DNA of 64,000 nucleotides from Saccopteryx bilineata (lineage: Eukaryota > Chordata > Mammalia > Chiroptera > Emballonuridae). Position 1 is the stretch's first letter; the number at the start of each line of letters is the position of its first letter. The position numbers and the translations under genes are program-made. Shown piece by piece: positions 46,791-59,083 of the stretch. The stretch covers positions 197,354,847 to 197,418,846 of the forward strand of contig NC_089495.1 of NCBI RefSeq assembly GCF_036850765.1. The letters are read 5' to 3'. Below the pieces are notes generated by a model. The model made no database searches, was not told where the DNA came from, and saw only the letters and a list, made by a program, of their open reading frames with translations.

Positions 46791-48929
46791 TGGAGATCCT
46801 GCTTCTCAGTGTTCCAATAAACGCTCAGATTGGGTACCAAACCAATGGTGCCAGAAGCAGCCCTTAACTCCCTCTTCTCAGAATGTGGTCCATCGGTTAC
46901 CTACAGCAGTCACCTGAGTGAAACTTCTAAATACACGAAGTCTAATTCAGTCGGTCCGGGTTGGGTCCTAGGGGTCTGCATGCTTACCAAGTGCTGCCAG
47001 TGATGGTGATGCTGCAGTTCAAGCACTGTTCTAAATGCTGTTGCTATTTGTTAAAAAGAGACAGACAGGGCCCACGGTGACAAGGAGACAAACCAGTTCC
47101 CAAACTACGGTATGAGGCTGCCAGTCTCTGAGTTGGATGCACATGCTCTCTGCTTTCCAAGTGAGCAGAAGCAGCAGCTTAGAGTGTCCTGGTCTCAAGT
47201 TCCAAGTATGAGCCGGAAGCTCGAGCCGCAGGGCCAGAGCCCGGGCTGTTCTCATCCAGCCTCAGGAACGCTGGCAGGGCTCTTCCACCTAAGGAACCCG
47301 GATGTTGTACCCCCAGACCCCCAGCAAGCCTCAGAGCCCCGGGCACACATGCTTCCCAGCTTGGGCCCTGAGCGGGGGACCCGGTGGCCAGCCAGCCAGT
47401 AATCCTTGTCCCTTTGTCCTTGGTCTTGTTAATCTCACCGATTCTGCCTGCTCTGTTTATTCTGTTGCCACCGTTGAAAGAGTTGATGTCGGAAAAATAA
47501 AATTAGAGGAAAGGGAAATATTTCACATAACAAATTTATTTTGGGGCCTATCATTTCCCCAAAAAAAGGAAATGTTTTTTAAAGAGGTATTATAAAAATA
47601 GCATCTACTCACTTGAAAGAAAAACCCAATTCAAAATTGAGGTACAAGGTGAAACTAATACTTCTCAAAGTACTTGTCAATATCAATATTATTATGCCAT
47701 TCCAGACTTTTCTATGCAAATAGGTAAGTAGGTAGGTAGATAGTGAAATTGATACAGAGATAGATAGATAGATATTTTCCGGAACAGGCTTCTTTCCACT
47801 TAACATTATGCCGTGGTCCTGTTTCCATGGAAATGAGCTTAAATATCCCTATCATTCTTGACAACTTCCCAGCACTCCCGAACCTGGGGCGGACCTGGGA
47901 TGTCCAGACTCAAGTGCTCTCACAGAGATGTCTTGGGCCAGCATTCACAGTGAGGGACAGCGTGCCCCAGCCCTGGAGATGGACCAAAATGGCACCTTCT
48001 CTTTACATGTCAGACCTGAGCCAGGGGTAGGTGTGCAGAATCTAGGATGTTTTGCAGCCTAAGCATCACACTGTTTTCTGCTCTGAAGTACCTGCAAGCC
48101 AGAGGCTGCCATCCCAGATAATTAGCAGCTATCTAAGTTGATGGGTCAATTTAGAGCCCGGCTTTCAGAGCCAACTGAGCCAGGAAGAAGATTACCATCT
48201 CCTTTCAAATGATGAGGACCCTGATAGCGCTCTGTGCCCAGAGAGAAGGTGAAGTCATCCTTCTCTGGGCTGAACAGGGCAGGACCAAGAAGCCATCGTC
48301 ATGATCATGACTGACTCCATCTCACCCTACTTTCCTCTACAACGTCTACAGATGCATAGCAAAACCACTGAGTGAATCCAGGAGGAGGTTCCTCTGGTTA
48401 AAAGACACAGGAGGTAGAATGAGAATCCTCAGGGGTTGGTGCTGAATCATGCTTTGATCAACAGGGGTGGGTGCTGAGTCATGCTTTGCTACCTAGAAGA
48501 TGTAAAGGGGCCTTCAAGAAGACGGAGCGTTTCATCCCTCCTAATGGTCTGCACTCGCTCAGAAAATTGGTCAATCCATCCATTTCCAGCTCCTGGGGGA
48601 TGAAATGACATTAAGGAAAACCTCTGTGGGAGGGAGAGACTTGTAGAAAGGCATGCTGAGGATGTTAGCTTTCATGGCCTCCATCTGTTCCGATCGCCCC
48701 AGAGAGAGGCAGCCCATTGTCAGTTGAATATGTACCAGACCGGGCACAGCAGATGCGTACGGTATCGCTGTGAATGTTCTCAGCCTCACCTCTGCCCCTC
48801 CATGGCTGTGCTGGCCAAGTCCACACAGACCTCTGCAGGATTCATGCAGGGACGGCCCAGGGTGCCTCCCCTCGGACAGGCTCTGCACCTCTCTTTTCTG
48901 ATGCTGTGCTGAGATGCCCACAGGAACCC

Positions 48930-49260
48930 GCTCATATGCGGGTCACCCAGCAATGCAGGAGAGTGAACCCCCCATGGGATAACCTCTGACCAATGGGAGA
49001 CAGGAGCCTGTAGACAAATGCTTCCTCCCTTCTTCCATCTGAAGGCAGTGCTGTTTCATGAAGTGTCTCAAATGGCCCCAGAACAACCCAAGGGACTGTT
49101 GTAGAGACAGCCAACCCCATGACACACCTTGTGTTGCCTCCCCTCCCTCCTGCTCTGATTTACACCCCTGCCCGCCTTGCTTTCTGGAACCGTATTCCAA
49201 AGAGAATACTGTCTGAGGCTCTGCATTTAGGGGAACATGAGCTTGGAAACTGGGCTCCCG
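48930..49260 (+). repeat. LTR-like old repeat
   Basis: 'gggataacctctgaccaatg', 'agcctgtagacaaatgcttc' and 'gtctgaggctctgcatttag' then 'gggaaca' resemble the body and end of an ERVL/MaLR-type LTR. No internal viral genes are visible. Confidence 0.45.
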
Positions 49261-50279
49261 CAACACACACAACTCCATCCTCCAGCCGTGAGTCCGGGAT
49301 GGGACTCCACCAACACACGCAGAGGGCTGCCAGCTATCCTAGGCTCGTCCTAAGTGTCCCACTGTTCATTCGCGACTCAGATTTCAGAACAGGAGGCCTA
49401 CCATCTCATACATTTGCTGAAAACAGAAAGCCTGTCCAGTAAATAATCAGAGGGACTATACATGGCCCCATATGGGGCCCGATTGTGAGTATTAGCACAA
49501 CAGGGTAGCTGGTCAGGGGAATGAGGGAGTTATCTGGATCGGGGATCCAGGCCCACAAAGTCTAGAGCCTGCAGCAACACTAACTCTCAGCCTGCCCTTG
49601 GCAGGACATGACTCCTGATGAACCGTGGCGGCAGCTGGCGCCTAAGAGGGAAAATGTGCCAGGGAAAGATAGGGGCAGGGGTGGTCCAGCCAACTCTAAT
49701 CGCAGATACAGACCTCTTCGGGGCTGACGCAGCTCCCAGTGGGCACACCGGCTCTGGCTAAGCCCTCACCCCCACAGGCTGCTGGATTTCTGAACTGCAC
49801 AGAAAATAAACAAACAAACACAAAATCTCAGCTTCCTCCCTCTCCCCTCTTCTTCCCTCCACCATGCTCCGGGTCAGGTCCCGACTCTGAGCAAGCTCAG
49901 AACTTCCTTGTAAGAATCAACAAACAAGAAAACATCATCCAGTCACATGAAAAGGTGCAGGAGTTCAAAGCGGAGCTGCGCTTTGAGGATTCAGAACGTG
50001 CCCGCCGAGGAGATCAGCCCCTGCCAGGAGAAGGAAGACACTGTGCAGCAAGCAGAAGTGCAGAAACACACTGGGCTTGACGACTGAATCCAAGAACCTT
50101 TTCTGTTGTCACAGTCAATGAAACAAATCACCGCCAACCCTGATCAAGATAAAACACACTCACTCAAAATTAGGGAATGGAAAAGAGATACAATGGTGGT
50201 TTGGGGAAGTTACACAGCGCTCTAAAGGGATACTCTGAGTAACTGTCTAGTTAATTCTGAAATGTTGATCAAATGCATG

Positions 50280-50910
50280 ATTTTGGAAACAAGGGCATAT
50301 TACTACCAAAAGTGTCTTTAAAAATAGAAAACCCAAGTAGACCAATATCAGGAAAAAAAATTTTTTAAGTTGTTAATTCTCTTTCATAAAAGATACAAAA
50401 ACAGGTAGTTTTATGAGTGAAGTTGACCAAACTTTTAAACAAGCAAAAAAAATTTTATGCTGTATGGACTATTCCAGAACAATGCAAATAAGGGAAAGCC
50501 TCACAATTTATATTATGAATAATATGAAGCTAAAGTAGCGCAGGTGCTAAATCTGAAAGAGTAACATACACACACACACACACACCCCTCTAAAGCCTCT
50601 AGATCAGTCACATTTATAAGTGCAAAGATTTTTACTAAATATTAACTATTGTTATATTTAGCTGCTTTTTAAGAATAATATCCCATGTCCTGTATGCCAG
50701 GAATTCAAGAATAGCTCAATATTAGGAAGCCTATAGGTAAAAGGATAAAGACATATCATCAAGAAGTACCGAAGAAACATTTGACAAAATTTAGCATCAG
50801 TTTCTGATTAACTAGTCTCAGTAAGCCAGTAATTGTAAAATACTGTATCAGCGTTAAGAGTTCACATAATGAGGAGAAGGCATTACCATCCAATTCTCTG
50901 TCACATCCAG
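50280..50910 (+). repeat. Degraded LINE-1 ORF2 fragment(s)
   Basis: An AT-rich block with 'gaagaaacatttgacaaaat' followed by 'ttagcatcagtttctgatta', and upstream 'ggaattcaagaatagctcaa', in the order of L1 ORF2. Stops and deletions throughout. A CA repeat lies at 50567-50584. Confidence 0.65.
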
Positions 50911-51371
50911 TCATAAAGGGGTCGTGTAACAAGTCCTGGCTGATAAGCTTGAGCAGCGATAATGTACATCAATCTTACCCCAGACTCTTTAACTGCTGCC
51001 TATTTAAATGCTGAAACTCGACAGCACTTTTTCCCCCCATCTCATCAACCGAGGAGGCCCGTGTTTCAGACGGTGCAGCCATAGGATGGGGAAGCCCCCA
51101 CCAGCCTGGCTCCCTGTAACACCACATGGAGAACAGCGGCTCCTGGGAGTTCCCTGCACCTACAGTACTTTGTTGTCCTTAGCCACTGAGTATTTGAAGT
51201 TCTGTGTTACCACGGAATGCCTAATATAGATAGCCAGAGTACTAAATAGTAAAGAAAAAATAGCATATTTCCATTAAAGTCATGCATACCTACATCATTG
51301 CTGTTAGTTAATATTCTTGGTTAATGCCAATCCAGCTAGGGCAATTAGGCAAGACTAAAGAAAAAGAGATT

Positions 51372-51720
51372 ACTGTTATGGTTAGCACTGCTGTGTAACA
51401 AATTCGCCCCAAACAACCATATCAATTTTGTTCATGACTTTATGGATCAGCAATTTAGGGAGGGGTCACCTGGCTAGTTCTTGCTTAGGGTCTGTCCTGT
51501 GGTTACAGTCAGTTGTGGGTTTGGGTTACAGTCATCTTTTAAGCCTTCACTGGGCTGGCTGTCCCAATGGCTCACACACCTGGCTGTTGTTGATACAGGC
51601 TGTTGGCTGGGCGATCAGCTGGTGTCTACACATGATGTCTCCAGCAGGACGTTCTCAGGGTTGTCAGACTTATTACCTGGACCCTACCTTCACCCAAAGT
51701 GAGTGACCTAAGAGATTTAA
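51372..51720 (+). repeat. Old interspersed repeat, copy 2 of a pair
   Basis: A diverged relative of 46405-46790 sharing the TGCTGTGTAACAAATT start, 'gactttatggatcagcaatt' and a closing 'gtgagtgacctaagag' segment. The short open frame within it is not a gene. Confidence 0.55.
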
Positions 51721-52079
51721 AAGAAACAGAGTGGCCTTTTCTGACCTGGCCTTCTAAGTGACCAAGAATCGTTTCTGTTGGGCTCCCCTGGTTGTAAGGG
51801 ATTCGCTGAGGTCAGCCCTGATTCAAGGAGAGAGGATGTAGACTCATCCTCTATAACAGGAGTGCCAAGGAATCTGTAGACATGTTTTTAAATTGCCATG
51901 ATGACTTTGTAAATGGAGATGCAAAATGATCGTAATCAATAATATGCCTAGTCACCCCAAGGTCAGTAAGCATCGTAAGGCTAGGCAGTTAAGGTATAGG
52001 TTATAAAATAACTACACAGAATAAATGGATTCCTTCTTCATACTTGTGGAATGAACTAAATGAGTCAATTCATTCACTA

Positions 52080-52310
52080 ATATAGCACCGATTATATGTT
52101 GGAAAACATAATGAGAAATAGAGATTGTACTCACAATAGCAGCACAAAATACGGAAGACCTAGGAAGAAATTTAAGAAATATTCAGGACCAACGTAAAAA
52201 AAAACCCCACAGAACTTTATCTTAGGACCTAAAAACGGACCAGAATAACTAAAGAGATGCGACACAGGGGAAGATTAACCGTAGTTAAAACGGCCATTCT
52301 AGCAAAAGTG
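52080..52310 (+). repeat. Degraded LINE-1 ORF2 fragment
   Basis: 'ttgtactcacaatagcagca' with 'cctaggaagaaatttaagaa' matches the L1 ORF2 text around the 3' half. Frames are broken. Confidence 0.55.
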
Positions 52311-52787
52311 AAAGAAGGCGTTGAGTGCAGCTTCAATGGCAGTCTTCAGTAGGTAACTTGAAGGAAATTATGTGAAAGGTTATCTGAAATCTCCTTTCAA
52401 ATGAGCTACCATATTAAAACTACGCAGTACCCGCGCAGGGGCACAGTCTGACCAGCCCTTGAGATGTCCGGTCACATTAGATAGTAGGAAGACAAGTCTC
52501 ACATCTGTCAGGATACAATTTGAATAAAGCTGGCTTGACATTATCAAGTATCTGTTGAACAAAGGCAAGAGAAAATGAGAGGGGCAACTTCTCTCTCACA
52601 AGTCCCCCAAAACAGAGGTGTCTTTTTTTTTCTTTTTGTTGTTTTGTTTGTTTTTTGTCTTTTGGGTTTAGTTCAGTTCAACTCATTTTATTGTACCCAG
52701 TGCACGCATTTAAGTGTCTAAGACCTAAGAGGTTCATATTATTCCTTTGCTTAGTGTTTAATTACACAAGTATACTGCTCACCAAAA

Positions 52788-53067
52788 GATGGCCCGGGCA
52801 CTGGGGATGACTCCTTGGCCTCTGCCCCAGGCGCTAGAGTGGTTCTGGTTGCAACAGAGCGACTCCCGGGAGGGGCAGAGCATCGCCCCCTGGTGGGCAG
52901 AGTGTCACCCCCTGGTGGGCGTGCCGGGTAGATCCCGGTCGGGCGCATGCGGGAGTCTGTCTGACTGTCTCTCCCCGTTTCTGGCTTCAGAAAATACAGA
53001 AAAAAAAAAAAAGAAAAAAGAAAAAAAAATAATAAAATAAATAAAAAAAATAAAAAAAATATATATA
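52788..53067 (+). mobile_element. 5'-truncated rhinolophoid-bat SINE with 17-bp target duplication
   Basis: The body 'gatggcccgggcactgggga', 'gggcagagcatcgccccctg', 'gatcccggtcgggcgcatgc' and 'gggagtctgtctgactgtct' is the 3' part of a SINE common in horseshoe-bat genomes (Rhin-1 type, as I recall it). The tRNA-like head is missing, so it is 5'-truncated. It ends in a mixed A/TA tail. It is flanked by tatactgctcaccaaaa at 52771-52787 and 53068-53084, a perfect 17-bp duplication. Confidence 0.88.
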
Positions 53068-53149
53068 TATACTGCTCACCAAAATTAGGGGATATTTTTA
53101 TCGCTTCATATTTATTTTGAAATATCCTCTAATTTTGGTGAGCAGTATA
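53068..53149. mobile_element. 82-bp palindromic MITE (mariner-like)
   Basis: Arms 'tatactgctcaccaaaattag' and its reverse complement near 53129-53149 pair over about 30 bp with one mismatch, around a ~22-bp AT-rich centre. The TA-rich ends suggest a Tc1/mariner-derived MITE. The SINE at 52788 landed within its left arm and duplicated the first 17 bp. Confidence 0.85.
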
Positions 53150-55461
53150 CATTCTTCTGGTAAAAGAATCAGAATATTACTGACCCAGTTAGGACCTCTT
53201 GGGCTGCCAACCCCAACCCCCACTCCCATCTCAACCCCTCGCCAGTGGAAATAGAAGTCTTCGATCCCTCTGACTACTCCGGATCCTCCCACTTCTCTGG
53301 GAAACCAGGAGGGCCAGGGCGTCTCCCGGGCACTCACCACCCCAGGATTGAAACTAGGAAGAGAACTGGCTTCACCTGTGCGAGTGCATCCCACCTGCAG
53401 ATGGAAGCAAGCAGAGGCCCGGCACGCATAGGGTGACCCAGCCTGAAACGCGGGGCAAAGCCTCCGCCAGGACTGGCTCCACGTTCCACCCTCCCGCCCA
53501 GCAGGGTCTGTGCAACAGTGAGGAGCTAAGGGAGGAGTTTTCCCGGACGTGCATCTGTCTCTTTGAGAGTGGCTTCGGAGAGCAATCAGCCATCACTAAT
53601 GGCTCCAAGTAGGGCCCCCAGGGACACCCAGATGGCTCGGGCATCCAGCTCCCCAGAGATGACTAATGCCGCTGCCCCGGGGCTGTGGAGCGAGCGCCAG
53701 TTAAAAGATGCTCAGAGGCACCATATGTCCACACAGACTGTGGGCACCTTCCGAGCAGAAATGTGCTGAGGCAGCGCCTGTCCCGCTTGGCACAACCACC
53801 AGCATGGCAACATGTCCTGGTCACAGGAGCCAAAGAGAGACACCGGATACTTATAGAAAGCAGAATGCCGGGGCCAGTCCTCTACCTCTTCCAATGACAC
53901 TGGAGAAACAAAAGATCTGATGCTGTGAGGATGCTGCCTGAGACCACGCAGGTGGTCTCACTGGAGTGAGGACTGCTGGAGAACCAGCCAAGCAGAGAAA
54001 ATGCCCAGAAACACTGGTGGAGGCCACAGGCAAGGACGGCCCCAAAAGGAAGCAGGCGAGAGACCTCTGTCTGGGGGCGGGCAAGAGATGTGGTCAGCGT
54101 GGGATCCAGGGTTGGGGCATCGGGGGAGGGTTAAAGGCACATGATGTTGGAGGTACAACTCTGTAAACTGATGGAATCCCTCTGCAGAGACAGCCCTGGC
54201 CCCAGTGGCATAGCGAGGGTGGGGGGCACGGGGGTCTATCATGCCCGGGGCGCCACTCGCAGAGGGGCACCAAGTGGTCTCCGAGACAAACAAGAAGAGC
54301 ATAGTAGAAGCGGAGTCGGGGGGGAGGGGGGCGCCAGTCGCTAGGCCACTGCCTGGCCCCTGCAGGCTGCCCCCCCCCCAAAGGCATCTGTGGACCTTTG
54401 GAGCGGTAGCTCCACAACAGGGTCTCCCAGCCTGGATCCTTCCTGATGCCCCACGAGCTCCCCGGGATCCAGACCCCTACTGTGCACGGGGAAAGCTTCC
54501 ACTCCTTTCAGACTTAAGAACTGCCAGCCAGCCCCCGCCAGCTTCGTAAGTTCTGACAAACGCTGTTGACCTCCCAGCTGACTCATTCAAAAACCCAGAG
54601 CTGTGTGCTCCTCTCCGCAGGCCTCCAGCTGCTCACCTCCCCCACGGGCAGGGGAGAGGCCTGCCCCCTCAGGGCCCGAAGCGAAGGACTCTGGAGAAGG
54701 CTTGGGGCTGGGGAGTGCCACCCACCTCCCCCTGCTGGAAAGGTCAGCCCCTCTGGCTCTTCTCCAACACGGGCTGGGCTGGGCTGAGGGTACCGCCCTG
54801 ACTAGGCCCTCTGTTAGCACCCCACCCAGCCCTGGGGGGTGGCTTGTTACTGGCATGGTTGGTTTGTCTTTAGACAGCTCAGTTACAAGGGTCAGAGGCT
54901 GTGTGTGGGCTTAAAAACAGACAGGGCCTGGTGTCAGGCCTGGAGGCCCCTTCCCAACAATGCAAGCACGCACCTCGAGGGGAGCAACCAGAGCCCCTTC
55001 CCGGGGAGACCGAGAAGGGAGCCCGCAAGCACCCCAGGGTGAGATTTCTGAACGGACCGGACTGCTTCTCCAGACGGGGGCTACAGAGACAGCATGGTGG
55101 GGAGCTCGCCGGCCACTGCGTTCCCATCCACAGGGACTCTCACTCCGGCTGTCCCCGCCAAACCCCTGCCCTGTTGGTGGCTCTCAAGACAAGGCGAGAT
55201 TAATAAAAGAATAAGCAGCGATAACATTTTAAATTGAGAGCATAGTAAGGAATAATAAACAGGAATAAAATACAAGATCCCAGCAAGAACATTCCATAAT
55301 CAACAAAGGACAAATGAGGTTTCTTTAAAAATAACGTTTGTTTTATATTTAACAGAACTGAGACACACTGGCAGAGCCAGTGGGGTTCACAGAATAACTC
55401 TGCATTTCAGGGGGGATAACATGGGTTACCTCCAGAGTGGCCTACGGGAGAGAGTCTGGGA
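53150..55461. other. Intergenic unique sequence, no gene seen
   Basis: GC-rich sequence with many short overlapping frames on both strands, a G-run at 54319-54329 and a C-run near 54371. No splice-bounded or family-like frame was recognised. Confidence 0.7.
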
Positions 55462-56534
55462 ACCACGCGTTCAAGGGTCTCACGGGGTGAACGGACCTGG
55501 GTCTCCGAGTCCGACGTGGAGGGCCCTGGACAGACCCCTGACTCCGTCAGACTCAGCACGAGTGGAAACCACGCGTTCAAGGGTCTCACCGGGTGAACGG
55601 ACCTGGGTCTCCGAGTCCGACGTGGAGGGCCCTGGACAGACACCCGACTCCGTCAGACTCAGCGCGAGTGGAAACCACGCGTTCAAGGGTCTCACCGGGT
55701 GAACGGACCTGGGTCTCCGAGTCCAACGTGGAGGGCTCTGGACAGACACCTGACTCCGTCAGACTCAGCACGAGTGGAAACCACGCGTTCAAGGGTCTCA
55801 CCAGGTGAACGGACCTGGGTCTCCGAGTCCGACGTGGAAGGCCCTGGACAGACCCCTGACTCCGTCAGACTCAGCGCGAGTGGAAACCACGCGTTCAAGG
55901 GCTTCATGGGGTGAGCGGATCTGGGTCTCCGAGTCCCACGTGGAGGGCCCTGGACAGACCCCCGACTCCGTCAGACTCAGCACGAGTGGAAACCACGCGT
56001 TCAAGGGTTTCACGGGGTGAACGGACCTGGGTCTCCGAGTCCGACGTGGAGGGCCCTGGACAGACCCCCGACTCCGTCAGACTCAGCACGAGTGGAAACC
56101 ACGCGTTCAAGGGTCTCACCGGGTGAACGGACCTGGGTTTCCGAGTCCGACGTGGAGGGCCCTGGACAGACAGACAGACCCCCGACTCCGTCAGACTCAG
56201 CACGAGTGGAAACCACGCGTTCAAGGGTCTCACCGGGTGAACGGACCTGGGTCTCCGAGTCCGGCGTGGAGGGCCCTGGACAGACCCCCGACTCCGTCAG
56301 ACTCAGCACGAGTGGAAACCACGCGTTCAAGGGTCTCACGGGGTGAACGGACCTGGGTCTCCGAGTCCGACGTGGAGGGCCCTGGACAGACCCCCGACTC
56401 CGTCAGACTCAGCACGAGTGGAAACCACGCGTTCAAGGGTCTCACGGGGTGAACGGACCTGGGTCTCCGAGTCCGACGTGGAGGGCCCTGGACAGACCCC
56501 CGACTCCGTCAGACTCAGCACGAGTGGAAACCAC
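55462..56534. repeat. CpG-rich minisatellite, 10 copies of 106 bp
   Basis: 'accacgcgttcaagg' recurs at 55462, 55568, 55674, 55780, 55886, 55992, 56098, 56212, 56318 and 56424, with a partial copy at 56530. The period is 106 bp except one 114-bp unit (56098-56211) with an extra cagacaga. Copies differ at few positions. Each has about ten CpG, roughly 100 in 1.07 kb. The period is not a multiple of three and frames are open on both strands, so the short ORFs are artefacts. Confidence 0.97.
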
Positions 56535-59040
56535 CCTCTTCCGGGTTAAGCCAGTGAGAGTTGGGGGGTGGGTGTCCCTTACGATAACCTAGCTTGAAAA
56601 TTGCAGGTGCTTATAATGAACTCATCTAATCCTTCTTATCATCTTCTAAGATAAGCAATGGGTCTTCTCCCCGCTCAGAGGACGAGGCAGGGAGGAGTGC
56701 AGCAATGCCGTTCAGGTCTCGTATCTGGTAGGAGACAGCCCGAGGGTTCAGATCTCGGCAGCTCCGGGTTCTCAGCCACTGCGCCAGGCCAGTGGCTCTC
56801 TCAGACAGAGGCGTCTTCGAGGGAAATGCCAGGAACTTCACGGCCACACACCTTTCTTTACAGGAGATGTGGGGATTCTGAAACAGGGCAGCGTAGGGGA
56901 GGGAGGAGGCCTAGAAAGAAAGGCAAGCTAGGTGCTAACTCCCTCCTTCCCATCCCCGTGGGATAAACCCACTAAACCTTAGATGATGAAGATAGAGGGA
57001 GCTTGGACCCAGAGAGGTCCGTGCTAAAGCCCAGCCTTTCCGATCGGACCCTCTCCCTGTGAATTTCCAGCCCCGTCTGGTAGAAAGACCCTCACACCCA
57101 GGAGTCTGGAAACCTGAATTCTGGTTCCAAGTCTACCAGCAAAACACTCCCGGACTTGAACAGTCGCCAAAGGTCTCGCCGAGCCTGGGTCGCTGCAGCG
57201 GGAATCTGGGGATTATTTTTCCCGTCTCGTCGGGCTGTGGAAAGTTCAAGCTAAACAGTGCCTGCAAGAACGATGTGGGGAGCGGCAGAGCTCTGCAAAT
57301 GGAAAGGGTGACTTTTGCTAGACTCTTGGAGTTAGGGGGACAGGAAGAGCCCCCTGGGATCCTAGTCTCCATTTTGTGGATGGGCAAAATGGGTCTCGGT
57401 GAGTTATCCAAGAGTTAGGATTACTGGAATTATGGGTGTTCTGCAATTAAATATATAATAACAATTTGCAAGTGAAAAAGGACCCCAGGCCTTTGGCTGC
57501 CCAGTCATTATCACTCTCTTCCTGGTCAGAATTGAACGTTTCCATCAGTTCCTTCCTTCGTGTGGCCCCGGTAGCAGCTCTGAGGCCCAGGCTGCAGGGG
57601 CAGAGGGGACACAGCGGAGAGGCTGCCAGACGCTGAGTCAGGCACTGGCCTGTGGCAATCCTGGGATCTCCTTTTTCTCATGGGCTCCTTAGTGCGGCTG
57701 GAGTGATGATGTCCAACCATACAGGACTTCCACTTCTGTGGGTCAAATTCCATCAAGTACCTAACAGAACGTGTTGCTGCACACTAGGTACCCCCACACT
57801 TCTCCCCATCCTTGGACCTGGTTTTGATGCTCGGACCACCTTCATCCATCTCATACCCTTTTTCCATTAGGCTGACCATTTCCCATGAGGCTGCTCGGTC
57901 TTTATGCAAAGAGACTCCTGCTGGCGATTCTGCAGACCCCCTTAGACTCACATCAGCGCCACCAGACCGCGGGCCCTCGGGCAGAGCCTGTCTTCCCTCC
58001 ATTTCCCGATCCGCCCATGGCCCTGTGATCAAGGCAGAGCGGGGAGCAGCCCTGGGTGGAGGAAAGGCCCCATAGGTCAGGAATCCATCGCCTTGCTGTG
58101 TGGCCCGGGACACCTTCACCTCCTTCTCTGGTCCTCAGTCCTCCCCCAGAAACGAGGCTATTGAACAAGATGGGCAGCTCCTGCTCCTCCCCGTGCAACA
58201 GGCCCCTGGGACGCTTCTACAACACGCAGATGCCCGGGCCCCTCCAATGAAGGAGTCACTGTTACCAGGCCTGGGCGTCAGTGCCTTTCAAACCCTCCCC
58301 AGGTGACCATCACGTGATCAGGGCTGAATACCACGTGATCAGGGCTGAACGCCACGACTTGACTGGATGACCCAAGGACCCGCTGACGGTCACAGTTACT
58401 GAATCACAAAGAAGTACGAGAATCCGCACGAGGCTCCGGCACCGAGGAGGACACAGCAACAGGGGTTCCTGGAAATGGGGCCGAAGCCTCATCAGACTTT
58501 GAGTGCGGGTCGGTCGGGCCGAGCCGTGTCCGGGGCCCCCACCGTCAGATGGATGCCTGGCCTCTATCGGGCCCCAGTCGGAAGGCCATCTGGTTGGGAG
58601 AAAGACTCCCGCCAGGGGCCTCTCCAGGGGCCTCCTTCGCTGAGCCGGGAACTGAGGCTCTTCATTTTAATTAGCAAATTCCTGCCGCTGCTGCTGGAAG
58701 TGCACCTCTGCTCCCATTTCCTTTACAGACTCCATCAGCCGCCAGCCAGCGAGGTGGGGAGGGAGGGCGGTGGGAAGGTGACCTGGGAGCTGTTATCCCT
58801 GCAATGTCGGGGTGGGGCGAGGGCTCAGACGACGGGACAGCGGCCCGGATGGCGAGGGATCCATTCATCCACTTGAGGAAATGGCTCCCTGGCTTCGGGG
58901 CACAGTGACCAGGTAGGGCTTCTCTGTGGAACTCACATGCACGTGGTCTGTGGAAGACGGCGTGCTATTAGGCCCACCCGGGCTCCAGGGGCCCAGTGAG
59001 TGGGTATGTCACATCTTGAATTAAGAGAAGCTTATTAAGG

Positions 59041-59045
<5 letters not shown>
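56535..59045. other. Intergenic sequence, no gene seen
   Basis: Unique sequence apart from a small duplication near 58314-58347 ('cacgtgatcagggctgaa' twice, 20 bp apart). Short frames overlap on both strands. Nothing with family similarity was recognised. Confidence 0.7.

Positions 59046-59081
<36 letters not shown>
59046..59081. repeat. CA dinucleotide repeat
   Basis: About 18 uninterrupted CA units. A shorter CA run lies at 60283-60304. Confidence 0.95.

Positions 59082-59083
<2 letters not shown>

Larger units (their letters stand above)
46026..50280. other. Intergenic block with old repeats, no gene seen
   Basis: Holds a MIR-like piece (about 46100-46260), an old interspersed repeat (46405-46790), an AT-rich LINE-like stretch with degenerate GATA/GGTA tetranucleotides (47490-47820) and an LTR-like piece (about 48930-49260). 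Short reading frames lack splice borders and similarity. Confidence 0.75.

Noticed and set aside
46405..46820. Possible exon of a downstream gene
   Set aside because: The sequence is an old interspersed repeat with a second diverged copy at 51372-51720.
55462..56534. CRISPR array
   Set aside because: The repeats are 106 bp, contiguous, without unique spacers, in a mammalian genome.
55421..56549. Series of overlapping 60-110-codon frames on both strands
   Set aside because: They follow the 106-bp minisatellite, exist on both strands, and the period is not a multiple of three. No coding signal is present.
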